A model generated the notes under the pieces. The model was not told where the DNA came from. It searched no databases and was given only the letters and a program-made list of their open reading frames with translations. From Branchiostoma belcheri (taxonomy: Eukaryota > Chordata > Leptocardii > Amphioxiformes > Branchiostomatidae), in NCBI RefSeq assembly GCF_001625305.1, contig NW_017804353.1:1459897-1523896 (forward strand): 64,000 bases of DNA, given 5' to 3'. Position 1 is the stretch's first letter. Every line of letters begins with the position of its first letter. Below are positions 24,896 through 38,000 of this stretch, in pieces. Made by a program: the position numbers and the translations under genes.

Positions 24896-25320
24896 CATCC
24901 ACAACTGCGCAAATAGGATGCACTTATACTGTGACAGGGGAAGAAAGGGTGGTGCGTATAACCCAGTTAGAGAAGTTGGTCAATCGAAGGAATCTGACAG
25001 GTTAAAGTAGTCTCCATAGCATGCCAAAAACTGGGAGGGGGTGGAGATGGGGGTCTTCAGGGTCTTTGGGAGCTTTTATGCGCTATTTTCTGATTGCATA
25101 TAGACAGCATAGCCGGCCTGGTTGAATTATCCCCGTTTTTTTAGAACTGGGCTAATCAGAAAAAGGCCGAAGACCACCAAACCCCCAGTTCCATAAGCCT
25201 GCTACGGAGGCTATCCACAACTGCGCAAATAGGATGCACTTACTGTGACAGGGGAAGAAAGGGTGGTGCGTACAACCCAGTTAGAGGAGTTGGTCAATCG
25301 AAGAAATCTGACAGGTTAAA
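24896..25320. repeat. Direct repeats flanking an inverted-repeat element
   Basis: 24896-25007 and 25212-25320 are near-identical ('ccacaactgcgcaaatagga', 'tgacaggggaagaaagggtg'). Between them 25010-25210 is a hairpin-like element: 'ccaaaaactgggagg' and 'ccaaacccccagttcc', plus 'gaactgggctaatcagaaaa'. A relative lies at 60005-60085. Confidence 0.8.
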
Positions 25321-25458
25321 GCCCTCTCGGTCTTTAACCTGTCAGATTCCTACTCGCCTTATCTTGAGCTTTCTTTGTTTCTTTCTCGTTCTGTGAAACT
25401 CGAGGCAAGCTGCAGACACAGTTAAAGGGACACTGACAAGCAAATAAAGCGCACAAGT

Positions 25459-25468
25459 GTATATTTAA
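25459..25468 (+). promoter_or_regulatory. TATA-like box before the glycosyltransferase gene
   Basis: 'tatatttaaa' lies 7 bp before the first in-frame ATG (25475). If it is a true TATA box, transcription would start near 25490 and the second ATG (25532, A at -3) would be the start. Confidence 0.35.
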
Positions 25469-25474
25469 ACCCGG

Positions 25475-28175
25475 ATGCAAGTCCCTCTTCCGTTAAGACG
25501 AGAGATAGTCAGTCTGACTAGTTCGTTAAAGATGCATGCACAGGATTTTCTAACTCTAAGGACTAAACGAACGGTGTTGAAAGTGTCGTGCCTTTGTCTG
25601 GGAGTTGTCGTGTTTTGTTGTGTGGTGTTCCTACTGGTGCCCGACATTGATGCAAGACTCTTGGGAGAGTCGCGATGGAAAAAACAACTGACTAAAGCTG
25701 ACATCCCTTTTACCTGGATCAATGAAACAGCGAGGTCGGTTGTTCACTTTTTTTGTCTTGGTTTGTTGCTGTGAAAACTGGTGTGGTACGCCTAAACGTT
25801 ATCTGTTGTATATGTTATGAAAAACTCAAAACTCAAAATTTGACTCACTAGAAATTTTGAGTTGGAGAAAAGTTTAAGTTTTTCATAATGTAATTTACCA
25901 ACTCAGATGAACTTTCATGCTGTTGTATATGTGTTTTCATTTGTGTTTGAGCCCTGGAAGATTAGCCTTATGGGCCAAAGGTCATCGAAGTAAAGAAGAA
26001 ATACAGAAAAGACGGTTTATCGGTTATGCGAAACAAACAAAACGACTGTTTTTTTTCTCAATAGGTTGCTAAACCGAGTTCCGTGCGTCTGCGAAAAAGG
26101 CTCGCTTAACTTCACCAAGCGCATGACCAGCGCCGAGAGGGAGGTAGTAAAGAAACGTAGGAAGAAACAACTCGAAAAATTTCGCGACAGGTAAGTTGCC
26201 TTTTGCACGGAGCATCGTCATAGAGAGTACGTATGTACATGGATACTGTTAGTGACAATTGCAATGAACTTTATTGCATATTCAAGCCCTATACATGTGC
26301 CAAATGCGGTTTGAATGAAGTGTAACGGTGGGAGAAACAAATACTAACTATAGTATACTATATCACGTCTATCTCTGCAATGTCTCTTCAATATTTTTAG
26401 CAGCATTTCACTAGTAGTAACACTAATAGTGAAACCAAGGACATTTTACAAGTGTGGAACTAATAGCAATGCTTATTGTGACACGCTTTATCTTTAATTC
26501 ATGTTTTTTGGGGGCTGACGTTTTCAAAAGGAAACAACAAACAAATCTGAGCGATGCAATGTTGCTATTGTACACACGTACCTCTTCCCCACCCTACTCC
26601 CACCTGCGTGATATCCTGACTAGGGAATTTGCAGACTAATGAACCTGAACCCCCACCAGAGTATCCCTGCAGTCTGACCCCCTGCTATTGGTGAGCGGCT
26701 CCTGTCCGCTGAGTTATCCCTCGATGGGACTACAGGTCGTGCCGGGGGAAGCTATCGGCATACCGGGTAGGTTTTACTATATTTTTTTCTATATTCAAAC
26801 ATGTAATCACCAGACGTGGTGACGGCACACTCAAGTTTGTTCAACTTATATTAATGTCCCCACCAACACAGGGGACAATACAATACTAGTACTCATTTTC
26901 ACCTGAGCGAAGTGAGGAAAGCCGTGTTAAGTGCTTTTCCCAAGGGCACAAGATCGGTGGCATGTCAGGACCGTCAAGTTTTTAATGCCTTCACTAGCTA
27001 GTGATTTGTTCAATATCGATTGAAGATTTGTTGATGATGGTCCCATAAACTTTGTCGTTTATGTTGCAGGTATTTCCGTGGACGACAACGTTGGCAGACA
27101 GCACTATAAGGTGAAGTTTTCTCGATCATTTTCATGCTGAAATCATATACATGTTTTCGCGTACAAAGGTACAAACACGAGGAGCAAAAACTAACAAATA
27201 TTATGTGTTTGTATTTTTCAAGTGACCACATGTATACAGAAGTACAGTGAACATGGCGGGCCTGTTTAACTACAAAATGTAAACCAACGAAACAAACTCA
27301 CATAAGTATGTTTGCAAGCATCTTTAAAACACTATTATCAACAAGTAGCCACAAAGTCATCATCAACCACTAGATTCTTTTTTAAAACAAGGAGTCTTCT
27401 GTTCGCAGGTGGAGTTTTCGGCAGAGTTCGGAATGCTGGACATCGCCGCGGAAGTTCCCGAAGTTGAAATCGGCGGACGTCGGACCCACTCTCTAGCGAT
27501 GGAGAGCTCGTCTCTGGTTCATCTGAACCGTCAGCTGGACTTTCTGATCTACATCAACATAGAGCCCGAACTAGGAAGGCTGGATTTGGGTAAGCCGTGA
27601 GACGATTTCCTCTACTTCCTATCTTGTGGTGGGATTTGTATACGTAAATAATCTTCAGGTATACAAAACGGCACCTTTTCAAATCGATACATATCCACCT
27701 GCTCAAATAGTATAGACAGAAGAAGGAGGTTAAACCTCCTTGGACAGAAGTAGTAGGTCAAGGATCTTATAACACACAGGACTACGAGTGGTAGGGTATC
27801 ACGAGTTCTCAAGATACTCTGAATCGATTTCTTAAAGTTGAAAGTAGGCCAATGTACATTTAGATAATGTCAAGGACGTTATATCAAGATCCTTGTGTGA
27901 AGCTCATTTATTATTTGTAGCAAAGTCATAAATTATTACGAGCTGTTTATTCCAAACTAAAATTTCTGTGAAGGTTATATAATTAACTTTATACAGTTTA
28001 GATTTTGATTATTGATATCTTCTTGTAAATCTCCCACAAAAGTGAAGCTCCGATACATGGAGTATGACGTCACCATCCCTGTCCGGATCAACTTCCGGCC
28101 TGTCACGCTCCTGTACGACCCCGGATCCGGTAAGGTTCGAGTTGCTATGGTAACCATTCAAATATCATTCAAAGC

Positions 28176-28217
<42 letters not shown>

Positions 28218-30927
28218 CCGATCAAACAATCAATCAATCGATTTTCTTGGTACCTTTGTTGTCTACGTACACTTGGTACCTTTTTTGTATACGTACAACA
28301 CTCGAATTATGATTAAACTATTTTGTTTTTGGTGACCTTTGACCTCTATCAATTGTGAATTCACCTTAGCATTTTGTATACTTTTTCATATGCAAGTTTT
28401 TGTTATTTATATCTTATTTGATTATGTTGTGTTGTACGGACTCCTGGAATAATAAAGTCAAAACACTATCAATCATGATAGATTCACATGCATACCCTGA
28501 TCCACGACATTATGATTTGACCCTTGTCTCCATGGTAACGGCACTGCAGACGACAGTATCGACCGGAAGGTGACGGTCGTCACCAAGACCTTCCTGAGGT
28601 ACGAGTCAGTCCGGAACCTGATCCGGAGTGTCCGGAAGTGCTACCCGACCATCCGGATTGTCGTGGCAGACGACAGCCGTCCTGTGGAGGATCTCCAAGG
28701 AGACAACGTTGACCATTACGTCATGCCTTTCGGCGCCGTAAGAATTTTTTTTTAATTCTGATACTTTTCTGGAAATTTGCTGTCTTGCAACGCTAAGGGG
28801 TTTAGTGTTTAGGAGAAACACACGCTAGGGTTTAAAGTTTTTATCTCAGCAAGTTTTATATTGCAATATTTTACAAGATTTAAACACAACTTCAGGGGTT
28901 TCACGGATCAGACCGCACATCTGCATAGAACATAGTAGCGTTTGTGGTAATTTTGCTACAAAGAGGATGCTACTTTTACTCTTGTAACATCACTGAACGT
29001 ATACACAACATGGCGGCCCTTTGCACCCAGGGCTGGTTTGCTGGCCGGAACCTGGCGGTGTCACAGGTGAAAACTCCCTACCTACTCTGGGTGGATGACG
29101 ACTTCTTCTTCACTCCGAAAACCAAGCTAGAAAAACTCGCCGATGTTCTGGACAATGCTGACATTGACATAGTAAGTCGAATAAGCTTTTTCATATCATA
29201 TCAACATTGATAATGGGCTTTTTCTCCACAGAAAAACTTTGATAGTTTATCTGTTTCAGCACGAGGACAATCAATAGTCTGTAGATATATTGAACAAAAT
29301 AGGATTGCATGACTGGTAGTTTATAGACCATAACGTTACAATCGTTTCTTCTAACGAACTGCAGTACATGTACAACCTGCTAAATGTCGTTGCAGACCAG
29401 CGAAGATGTTTCTAATGTCAGGGGCCAAAAATGTTTGAGACTACAAATATTGTCATTGCGTCTTTTTCCTTTTCTTGATAGATTGTAATAGTAAGATTGT
29501 AAGCAAATAATCATAATGAAACTTCAGTTTATTGAGATGCCTTTCAGCCCATTAAGGGCCTAATCTTCCAGGGCTCCTACACCAATTACATACAGGTACA
29601 GAAACAAACATTTACAATCATTCCATTCAAGGAATTACACGTCGCATAAAAGTCTTACCTATACATGACAATCGTTAGAAAATACAAATTCTGCCTTAAA
29701 AGATAACTATATAACTTTTAACCAGATGTACCACCCCATTAGTGAACAGTTTGACATGGGATGTGAAACTTAATAATATCTTTTTCCCTCAGGTATCTGG
29801 CTTGGTAGGCGACGTCGTTGTGAGCACGTTCAAACTCAACATCCTGGAGGGAGACGAGGAAGGCGACTGTCTTGTCCAGACCTACGGCACATACGGGACC
29901 TTGAAAGACTTCCCAGAATGCCACAGGGTGGACAGGGTCACCAACTTCTTCCTGGGTCGAACGGACAAGGTCAGAGAGGTCGGGTTCGATCCGGCCTTCT
30001 CACGGTTTGCTCATACAGGTAAGGATATTCTTTTGTAATGATACGTTTCGTTTTCTATAGAAAAGCATGAAGGTTAAGACCCCCCGCGACAAACAACGAA
30101 ATCTTTGCCTTCGCCAGTGCATACAGCAATGCAGCACCCCCGTCCCACGCACACAAATCTTTGCCTTCGCCAGCGCATGGTAGAGTTTTAGTATTCTCAC
30201 CACCGCGCTGTTAGAACCCTGCAGTCCATAGCAGTCCCTTGCAGCGCCCCCCTCCCACACACACTGTTGTCTAAAAGCTTTGCCTTTGCCAGCGCATGGT
30301 AGAGATGTAGAACTGTCGCAGGCTGTTTGTACCTCACTTTGCAGTCCATAGCAATTGCTTGCAGCGACGCCCCCCCCCCCTTCCCCGCACACTGAGCAAC
30401 CAATATTCAAGACAAACATGCCCTCTCATTCGCCTCGCTCGCAGTAGACTATAAAGGCAACAAATCTTCATAGATTTGAAGGCGGTTGCCAACTGGCAGT
30501 AGGGAAAAAGATTATGACACAATAATCAAGTACTGCTTCTGCTGTGCAAATAATCATTATAAAGGCTATTCAATAATGCAAAGACTTAAAAGTAAACAGC
30601 TAAGTTAAGTCTATTGGTTTAAAGAGTACGCTTTAGCTTAAAATACGTCATTTTGTCTTAAGGCTTAAATACAATACTAAGAGCTTTTCAGGTTTTGTAC
30701 TTTTGATATTGTAACTTCCTTTTTTTTCGTTACCAGAGTTTTTCTTCGAGGGGCTCGGCAAGCTCAGGTCGGCCGCTTGTACCTTCGCACAAATCGGCCA
30801 CGACCAGACGACCAATGACAAGTACATCAAATTTCGCGAACCCGGGGGAGAATACCTAAAGTTCATGGTCAACTACCAGTATTTCAAATACAACGTCAAG
30901 TGTTGGAATAAAGAGGACGCCCCATAA
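25475..30927 (+). CDS. Beta-1,4-N-acetylgalactosaminyltransferase (B4GALNT-like)
   Basis: Ten exons close in phase: 25475-25734, 26065-26190, 26660-26766, 27070-27110, 27409-27589, 28043-28129, 28550-28737, 29031-29171, 29793-30018 and 30737-30927. They give 515 aa from the first ATG, or 496 aa from 25532, which has the better start context. A short cytosolic N-terminus precedes a signal anchor ('[15 protein letters not shown]'), as expected of a type II Golgi enzyme. The GT-A fold region carries '[20 protein letters not shown]', '[11 protein letters not shown]', '[13 protein letters not shown]' and the metal-binding '[10 protein letters not shown]'. '[17 protein letters not shown]' follows. 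This matches GM2/GD2 synthase-type B4GALNT1, which transfers GalNAc from UDP-GalNAc to gangliosides. The paralogue B4GALNT2 is close, so the acceptor substrate is not settled. Length is near the family norm. It is convergent with the polycystin-like gene, 379 bp apart. Confidence 0.93.
26797..26975 (-). repeat. tRNA-derived SINE, head missing
   Basis: Reverse-orientation body 'cagacgtggtgacggcacac' to 'caagatcggtggcatgtcag'. Truncated before the B box. Lies in a B4GALNT-like gene intron. Confidence 0.85.
28182..28240. repeat. (AATC)n microsatellite
   Basis: Tandem 'caat/aatc' units beginning about 50 bp after the donor at 28130. Confidence 0.9.
30085..30375. repeat. Imperfect minisatellite in last B4GALNT-like intron
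   Basis: About three irregular units share 'tttgccttcgccagcgcatg', 'gcagtccatagca' and 'ttgcagcg' followed by a C-run. Confidence 0.8.
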
Positions 30928-30986
30928 AGGTTTTCCTGAGACTACTGTATAGCCTAGTCATTTAATTAACGCAAGAGAAATCGTGT

Positions 30987-30992
30987 AATAAA
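30987..30992 (+). promoter_or_regulatory. Poly(A) signal of the B4GALNT-like gene
   Basis: AATAAA 60 bp after the TAA stop (30925-30927). Confidence 0.65.
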
Positions 30993-31306
30993 CATGAAGC
31001 GACGAACTACGCCCGAAAAAAGGTTTCTTTTCATGGATCAGCTTTACTAGCACTCTGGTCGTTCTGTGATAGATAGCAACCAGTACTTAACGAGAGCGAG
31101 AATAACGGGTCTAGTTAAGGTCTAATTGTCAGGCTACATTGATTATACAAGGGATTTAGTACATACGTGTCACTGCCAATTACTGTTTTTGTTGCTTCAC
31201 TAGTTTTCTTTTCTTGATTGTTTTCAACTTGTAATACAAATAGTGCATTCAGAGTATTTACAAGTTTGTTCTGAGGTTACTGTTTTGAGAGAGAAGGCAG
31301 GGATAA

Positions 31307-32019
31307 CTACAACAGGTCCTTAAAGTTTTGACAGGCCGGAGCGTCTTGAGAGTTGATAGATAACTCCGGAAGTCGCTGCAGGACTTCGGTGTCCATCTCT
31401 CTCCACTCGACGTTGATGTCACGGACTCTGGTCTCCACTTCGCCGAGAAGGTGCTCAAGTTCGTCCGCAGGCGACTTGGATGCGTAAAGATCTGTATCAA
31501 AAAAAAAAAAAAACATAGGACGCGGTCAGAAAGGATAGACATTCAATAACATTTGAACCAGATTTTGACGGTAATGACTTGCTGTACTAGTTGTATTTGC
31601 AGTATGAATTACTATCAGGAAACTACATGATCGTTTACTATGTCTATCTGCCTTCTATCAGCTCGATTTTACGGTGGCAAGACAGTATCCATTGGCTAGC
31701 TATAGATGAGTGTCCATTAGTCACCGGGGCGCCTAAGGACTCTCTCTCTCTTTAGATGGCCAGTTCTAACCGTAACACTTTTGCCGCCATCCATCTGGCT
31801 GGAGATTATATCTATCTGTTTATCTGCCAATCCATGTACATGTAGGTCTTGGCATGACATGGTGGTGCTACGAAACAATTGCCAATTCTTACCTGGAACA
31901 CGAGCCTGTTGTCTCTTGCCGGCGACGCGCAGAACCATCTCTCTCATCCCGTCCGCGATGGCCTTCTGGTCCGGCGTCAGCTGTGCCTCCCCCCGGATCG
32001 CCAGGGCTTCGTTAATCAC
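31307..32019 (-). other. Cytosolic C-terminal tail with coiled coil
   Basis: Exons 31893-32019 and 31307-31491. After S6 the tail reads '[20 protein letters not shown]', then a predicted coiled coil '[20 protein letters not shown]', ending '...CQNFKDLL' and a stop at 31307-31309. Coiled-coil tails of PKD1 proteins bind PKD2-type partners (family knowledge). Confidence 0.85.
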
Positions 32020-35000
32020 CTGTTGAATAGATGATGAATGTCTCTATTTCAGGTATTTCACCCATAGGTAACAACGGTACAAACATAGAAACACAAACTA
32101 TACATACAACATATTATATACATAAAAAAAGAATTTCTATACTGACAATCTGACATCAGAAGACATTGTATTATGCTGTTTTCGGCTTTGTTATCAACAA
32201 AGGAGTGGCATACTTTTCTGCGTCTGGCATCAAATGTGTCAATAGTATGTAGAAGAATAGAATAGAGGACGAACGCCATTTTGTAATAGAATGTGGACTG
32301 TATAGCAAAGAGAGAAATAAACTGTATAGGTATGTACAAACCTATTTTCCTATTTCATACACTTAAGCATTGTAGAAAAATTTATATTCCTAATGCAACT
32401 AGACAAACCATCCATCGAAAAATATATGTTTTACTTCTACAATAACTGAAAATCGAGGAGAAGTTGAATATATATAACGATAGTTAGTTTCTTTTGTATC
32501 TGTTAACTGCATCCGTTCATCTTGTTTTGTTGTGATCTGTACTTAGCCAAATGTGGCATAAGTGTGCAACAAACTTAGCCAAATGTGGCATAAATGTGCA
32601 ACAAACCTAGCCAAATGTGGCATAAATGTGCAACAAACTTAGCAAATGTGATATAAATGTGCAAAAAAAGTTAATTACCGATATTAGTAGGTTCATCATC
32701 AGGTAGATCATCACAATGATGAACGCGAAAAAGTAGAGCTTCGCGAACTCGTTGGTTCTGGTGATGGGGATGAACGACGAGACCTTCCCGATCGAGATCA
32801 TGAAGGTGTGAGTGAGGGCCATCACTGCAGAGCGGTAGTCCTTGTACCTGTAATATATATGGTATATGGTCTAATAGTTCACAGGGAGTTTAGCACTTAG
32901 TAACACAGAGAGTCACCGATGGTCTAGGAAGTCACACAGATGAGGTACTAACAGTTATACAACACTAATCTACAGAGCTACAACTACACATGTATACGTA
33001 CCTGAGTCCTTGGTCACCCACTGACTAACAGAGCAATTGTCACTCCCAAGCTCAACTATGCTAGCAATAGTCCTTCACGTACCTGATTGGTTACTCTCAC
33101 TAACCAATCAGGGCATACCTAACGCGCTAATATATGTACTAGTATACCTCTACATAACATGTTTCTCCATATGATCACTTACATATTACTACTAGTATAA
33201 TTACACAAGTCATAACCGTTACATACCCTCGACCGAACGCCAGCCACCCGAAGAACGCAAAAGCGACGAAAGCTACGAAGAAGACGGCCAGGAAGTTGAC
33301 CAGAGGGTTGTACAACGCGCGCAGGCATCGCGACAGCGAGGAGATGATCTTGTTGAACCGCAACAGCTTCAGAAACTTCACGGTGTTGACGAAAACCACG
33401 GCCGCCATGGTCCAGGTAAACAGGGCTGAGATGAAGGCAAGCTGAACTAGCCTCTCATGAGTGGCTTCTGCAAATCGGCAAAGGACAGAGATGTATCTTC
33501 AACTTGGTAGACATACAGTTCCTTTTCATCGAACTGGGGGAGTTTACCCAAACAGAGGTGACTAACGTTATAATCTATTTGTTTATAAGCAGTGTGAAGC
33601 TGCAAAACAAAGGCATGAAATATGAGAACTGGCGAAATTACATAAATGCAACAAATATTCAATATATTGAAAACAATCTGATCAATTAGCAAGGGTCTTG
33701 AACAATGATCTTGAGTTGAATACAGTCACGTTCCTGCCAAAAAGCAATACTTACCACTCTCATCCTGCAAGTCAGGAATTCTCGTCTTTGAAACGATCAC
33801 AATTTTCGTCACGCCGACAAAAATCACCATCCAGCAAAACGTCAAGTTCACCACCTCAACCCAGTTCCACATCTCCCTCCCATACGCCAGGCCACTTCGT
33901 AACATCTCCTTCGCTTGCCGCCAGGTTAGATGAAAGACCAAGAACACAAAGATCACCTGCAGGAAACCCATCAGAATTCCCTGTGGTCCAACATAATCAT
34001 GGAGCCTGAAGACAGAAATCCACGATTTGGGGAGGGCTGCTCCGATAGACGTGAACTCGAAGAGATAGGTTGTCGTGCAGACGAGGTTTGCGTCGGCGCT
34101 GTACAGGCTGAATTCTAGGAACACCACCCGAGTGTTCCGGTCAATCCAGTTGTTGGAGTAGAGGTACGCGATAGCTCCCATTGCAGAGTGTCTGGATTTG
34201 CCGAGCTGTGTGATGAAGCCACCGTCGTAGAAGGATTGGAGTGTCGCCACGTAGGGAAACATGTTGTACCCTAGTGCTGCAGTAAAGTTCCAGCTAGACA
34301 GCAGATGGCCGGGAACGCTCACGTTGTTTTGTCCGGAAGATTTCCATTCGGGAAAACTGTCCTCCTCCATCCAGTCGCCTACAATTGAAAGCAATATAGG
34401 GTTAATAAGATGGCAACTCGCTGGACGATAGAGCCGAGCAACATTCATGATTAGATCAATCATTGGTGATCTGAAGACAACGACATGTTTGGAGATTTGG
34501 TTCATTAATGCAGTGATACCGGCAATAGCCAAAATATTCGACCTGCTTGGGTTACTAAATGGTCTCCAGCAGTTGTTGCGTCGACAGGCAGTCTCTGAGT
34601 TGATGATTTTTCTGACAGCCATGCCATTGATGGTCTGCCAGGGGAGCTGGCCAATCCGACAATTGATTATCTCCCTCCCTACGTCTGCTTTGAGACTAGT
34701 ACAAAACAACTATAAAGAGACGTATTTACCGTTGTCCAGCACCCTCTGCTGCCGCAGCCTTGGTTCAGTAAGCCTGAAGAGAGGCAGGTTGGATATCATG
34801 GGCGAGCCGGTTGTGTCCACACTGCGCCGCGCTCGCCTTTCCAACGGGAACAGCTCCGTCACCACCGTCTTCTCTAACCATAGCCGCAGATTCTCCTTCG
34901 TGCCGTTCTTTGTGATGTTCTGTCAACCAACAGAAGTCGCAAGGAAAGAAGGTCTCATATTATACGCCAAAAAGCAGTTACTCAAGCAACTGGATATGAT

Positions 35001-38000
35001 TTTGGAAACGGTCACAAAATCATATCCAGCTGCTTGAGTACTTGCTTTTTGGCGTATCTTATTACCTGGATGTCTAACCTTCATCGACGTCTCATATTAT
35101 CCCTAACCGTTTATCTGGCTACTTTTATTAGAGATGCAACAGAAGATCCAAACCTCAATAGAATTGCCGTGGTTTGATACTGTCGATCGCGATGTAAGTC
35201 AAGATGATGAACGGTAAAGCAGTCATCATCAACTAAGGGGAAGCATGAAGCTTTTTCAAACACAGACTAGGAAAATGCGACTTTGCTATAGCTCGTGTCT
35301 ATAGCCAAGCACACCGGGTCACACTGCTCTCCCCCCTTACGTGCAGAGTTTTTGGTGATTGAGGCTTATGCCTGAAACACCTGCGTTCACGTATCGAAGG
35401 GCTACAGGTAGTCACAGGTCTTTATACAGCCATACTATGATAGAGAGGCTCCTAGTAAACCTGACAGAGAGAGTGAGTGAGAGTGGGTACCGGTAGACGT
35501 AGCAACAAGATATACCTTGAAGAAATTGCTATTGAACGTCAAGTCCATCGAACGATGCAGGTAGTACGGCAGGTTGGTGACCCCGATGTTGGCCACGCAA
35601 AGGAGGAAGACGAGAAAAACCAGGTAGGACACGATCTCCTGCAGGGTCTGGCTGACTTTGGAACGTCGTGTTCGGTACTCGCCGGCTTGGAGGACGATTT
35701 CCTTGTCTAGTTTGGGTGCTCCTTTTCTGCGCTGTTCCCTCACAAAACGGTTTTGGTCATCTAAGGAGCAAGTAGAATAAATCTAACGTTTACACAAACA
35801 AGTACATGTAGATAACAATGCAGAATGTTGAGAGACCCAAGCGTTTGTACATGAATGAATCTCTTGACAAAAGTATAATGTTTTTGGGTTACCTGTCTCT
35901 TCTTCAGCAATCGTCGCCATTCCTTTAACATTCTTAGTAAGTTCTTCGCCGGTTGCCATCATCTTCTTGCACATCAAGGAAAGTAGAGCAGCCGCGAGGA
36001 CGACCTTTGAATAAAATAATTGCCTTAGACCCATGCATTTCAGATGGCGTTGATAAAACCATGCCCCGAATAGTTAGAGGTTTTATTAGATTTTAAAGAT
36101 AAATATCACCATTACCGAAGAAGCAAAGATAAGAGTGAATGACCAGTACATTTTAGTGGTACGATACCCAGGTTGATAAAATCATTCTCTGAATACATCT
36201 TTCGTTAAATTTTTAGTTTCGGTATAAATATCACCCATTACTGATTGACCAGACCTGGAGTGCTACCATCTTTGGAGATGGAATCATACCTACTACCGAT
36301 TGAGCAAAGTAATGTAATGTGGCAAGTACCTTAATTGGTTCGATGATGAGGGTCGACTGTACAAAGGAGAGGAAGAAGGTGACGAGCCAGGCGTCCGCCT
36401 TCTCCTTCCCCCACTCCAGACTGTACAGGATGGTAAAGAAGGCGGAGACTGAGGAGGACAGAAACACCAGCATCCAGCCCACGTACACGCACCAGTAGGG
36501 CAGCATCTTGTCTCTGCCGCCGGGACTCTGCCCCAGACCTGTGGATGGGGAACATGAAGCTCACGTAGGAGTTCCTCATTTTTTAAGTAGTTTGGAAACA
36601 GTTCAACACAACAATACTCGTAATACTGAGCAGGCAGTGACAATATGGATCATGGGAATCCTGTGGAAAAGAAGATCAATTTTGGCAACCTATTTCAGCC
36701 GTGGCACTTGCATAGTTAGCATACTTTCGGACTACAGAGTCCCTCATCACATATTGTGTTGTGTGTATTGCCTTGATGACATACGTGGTCGACCGGTCAA
36801 TATAGTTTGTATTCGTCCAGCTAATCGACAATGGTTTTAATATCTATTACACTCAGATGAGGTCCAGAACTTCGTCTCTGCAACGACTAATAGCATAGCT
36901 GACTCGTTGGCTTGAAAGTAGGGAACAGTCCTTGATGGCACAGAGGAGTAAAGACTCAACCCAAACCTACACGTACTGCTAACCAATACTAACCTGGAAT
37001 TTCCGGGACCACGTCGTTTCCCCTGGAGTTGGGGGTGCTCCTGAAGATCTGCACGATGATGACGTTAACCGGTAGGACAGTGAGACTGCTCATCACGCTC
37101 ACGTACACCTAAAACGGCAACGGATACAAACAAACCGTTACGACACTGGTAGTAGATACAATAAGTAGAATGTCCTGATAAACATTGAGCTCTGACATGC
37201 TAAAGACCAACCTGATATGTAACTTGGTAGATATATCAACTTGGTCTTTAGCAGGTCAGAGCTTGCGAATGCATAATGAGTACCTTCACGTCGTCTAGCT
37301 CAACAAACTACTGCTCTGTTTATTCCTAAACGAATTCATATATATATATATATATGTATATGGTGAACAGCCCCAAAATACCACTTGCTACATAATGTAA
37401 CCCAACACCACAGGGTGTCTGATACAGTGCCAGTTACCATCATGCGGTAACAGCCACCTGGTCCTGGCCATTGAACTCATGTGTTTGGAGAGAAGAAGAA
37501 ACAGAAACAGAGCAAAAACAGTATGTTTCCTTCTGCGAAGGCAGATGTTTTCAAACCTCGCACCTGGTGGAGGCTGAAGCTGAAGGGCCCGAGTCTTAGG
37601 ACGGAGGGAGACTCCACATTGTCGTCTGTCCGGTACCACATGGCGTTGGAAATCATGGTGCAGAACAGGATGGAGAAACAACACGACCAACCTGGGGATA
37701 TAAGGCGTTAAAACACATTGTTTAACAGACTGTAAAAAGTAATTTCAGACGACTACTTGAAGCTTTGTTTATCATGATATTTCATCAAGAGGACAATAAA
37801 AATGATCTGACGTGCACAGACTCCACATTACCCAGTACTTATAGCTAGCTAGTGGTCCTATAAAAAATGTTAGCACATCATGTTAGCAATCATGGGGCAG
37901 AGCAGGGTAGAAAGATAACACAACCAAATAATGCAAGAGTAAGATTTAGAAGAATGTCAAGCTGCTGCAGCTGTTGCATGTAGTTGACTTCATATTCCCA

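Noticed and set aside
33726-34709. Single 327-codon minus-strand ORF
   Set aside because: Only 33755-34378 is exon; the rest is read-through into both introns, as splice sites and phase show.
34447-35037. 196-codon plus-strand frame
   Set aside because: Antisense shadow of the polycystin domain exon 34730-34919 and its intron.
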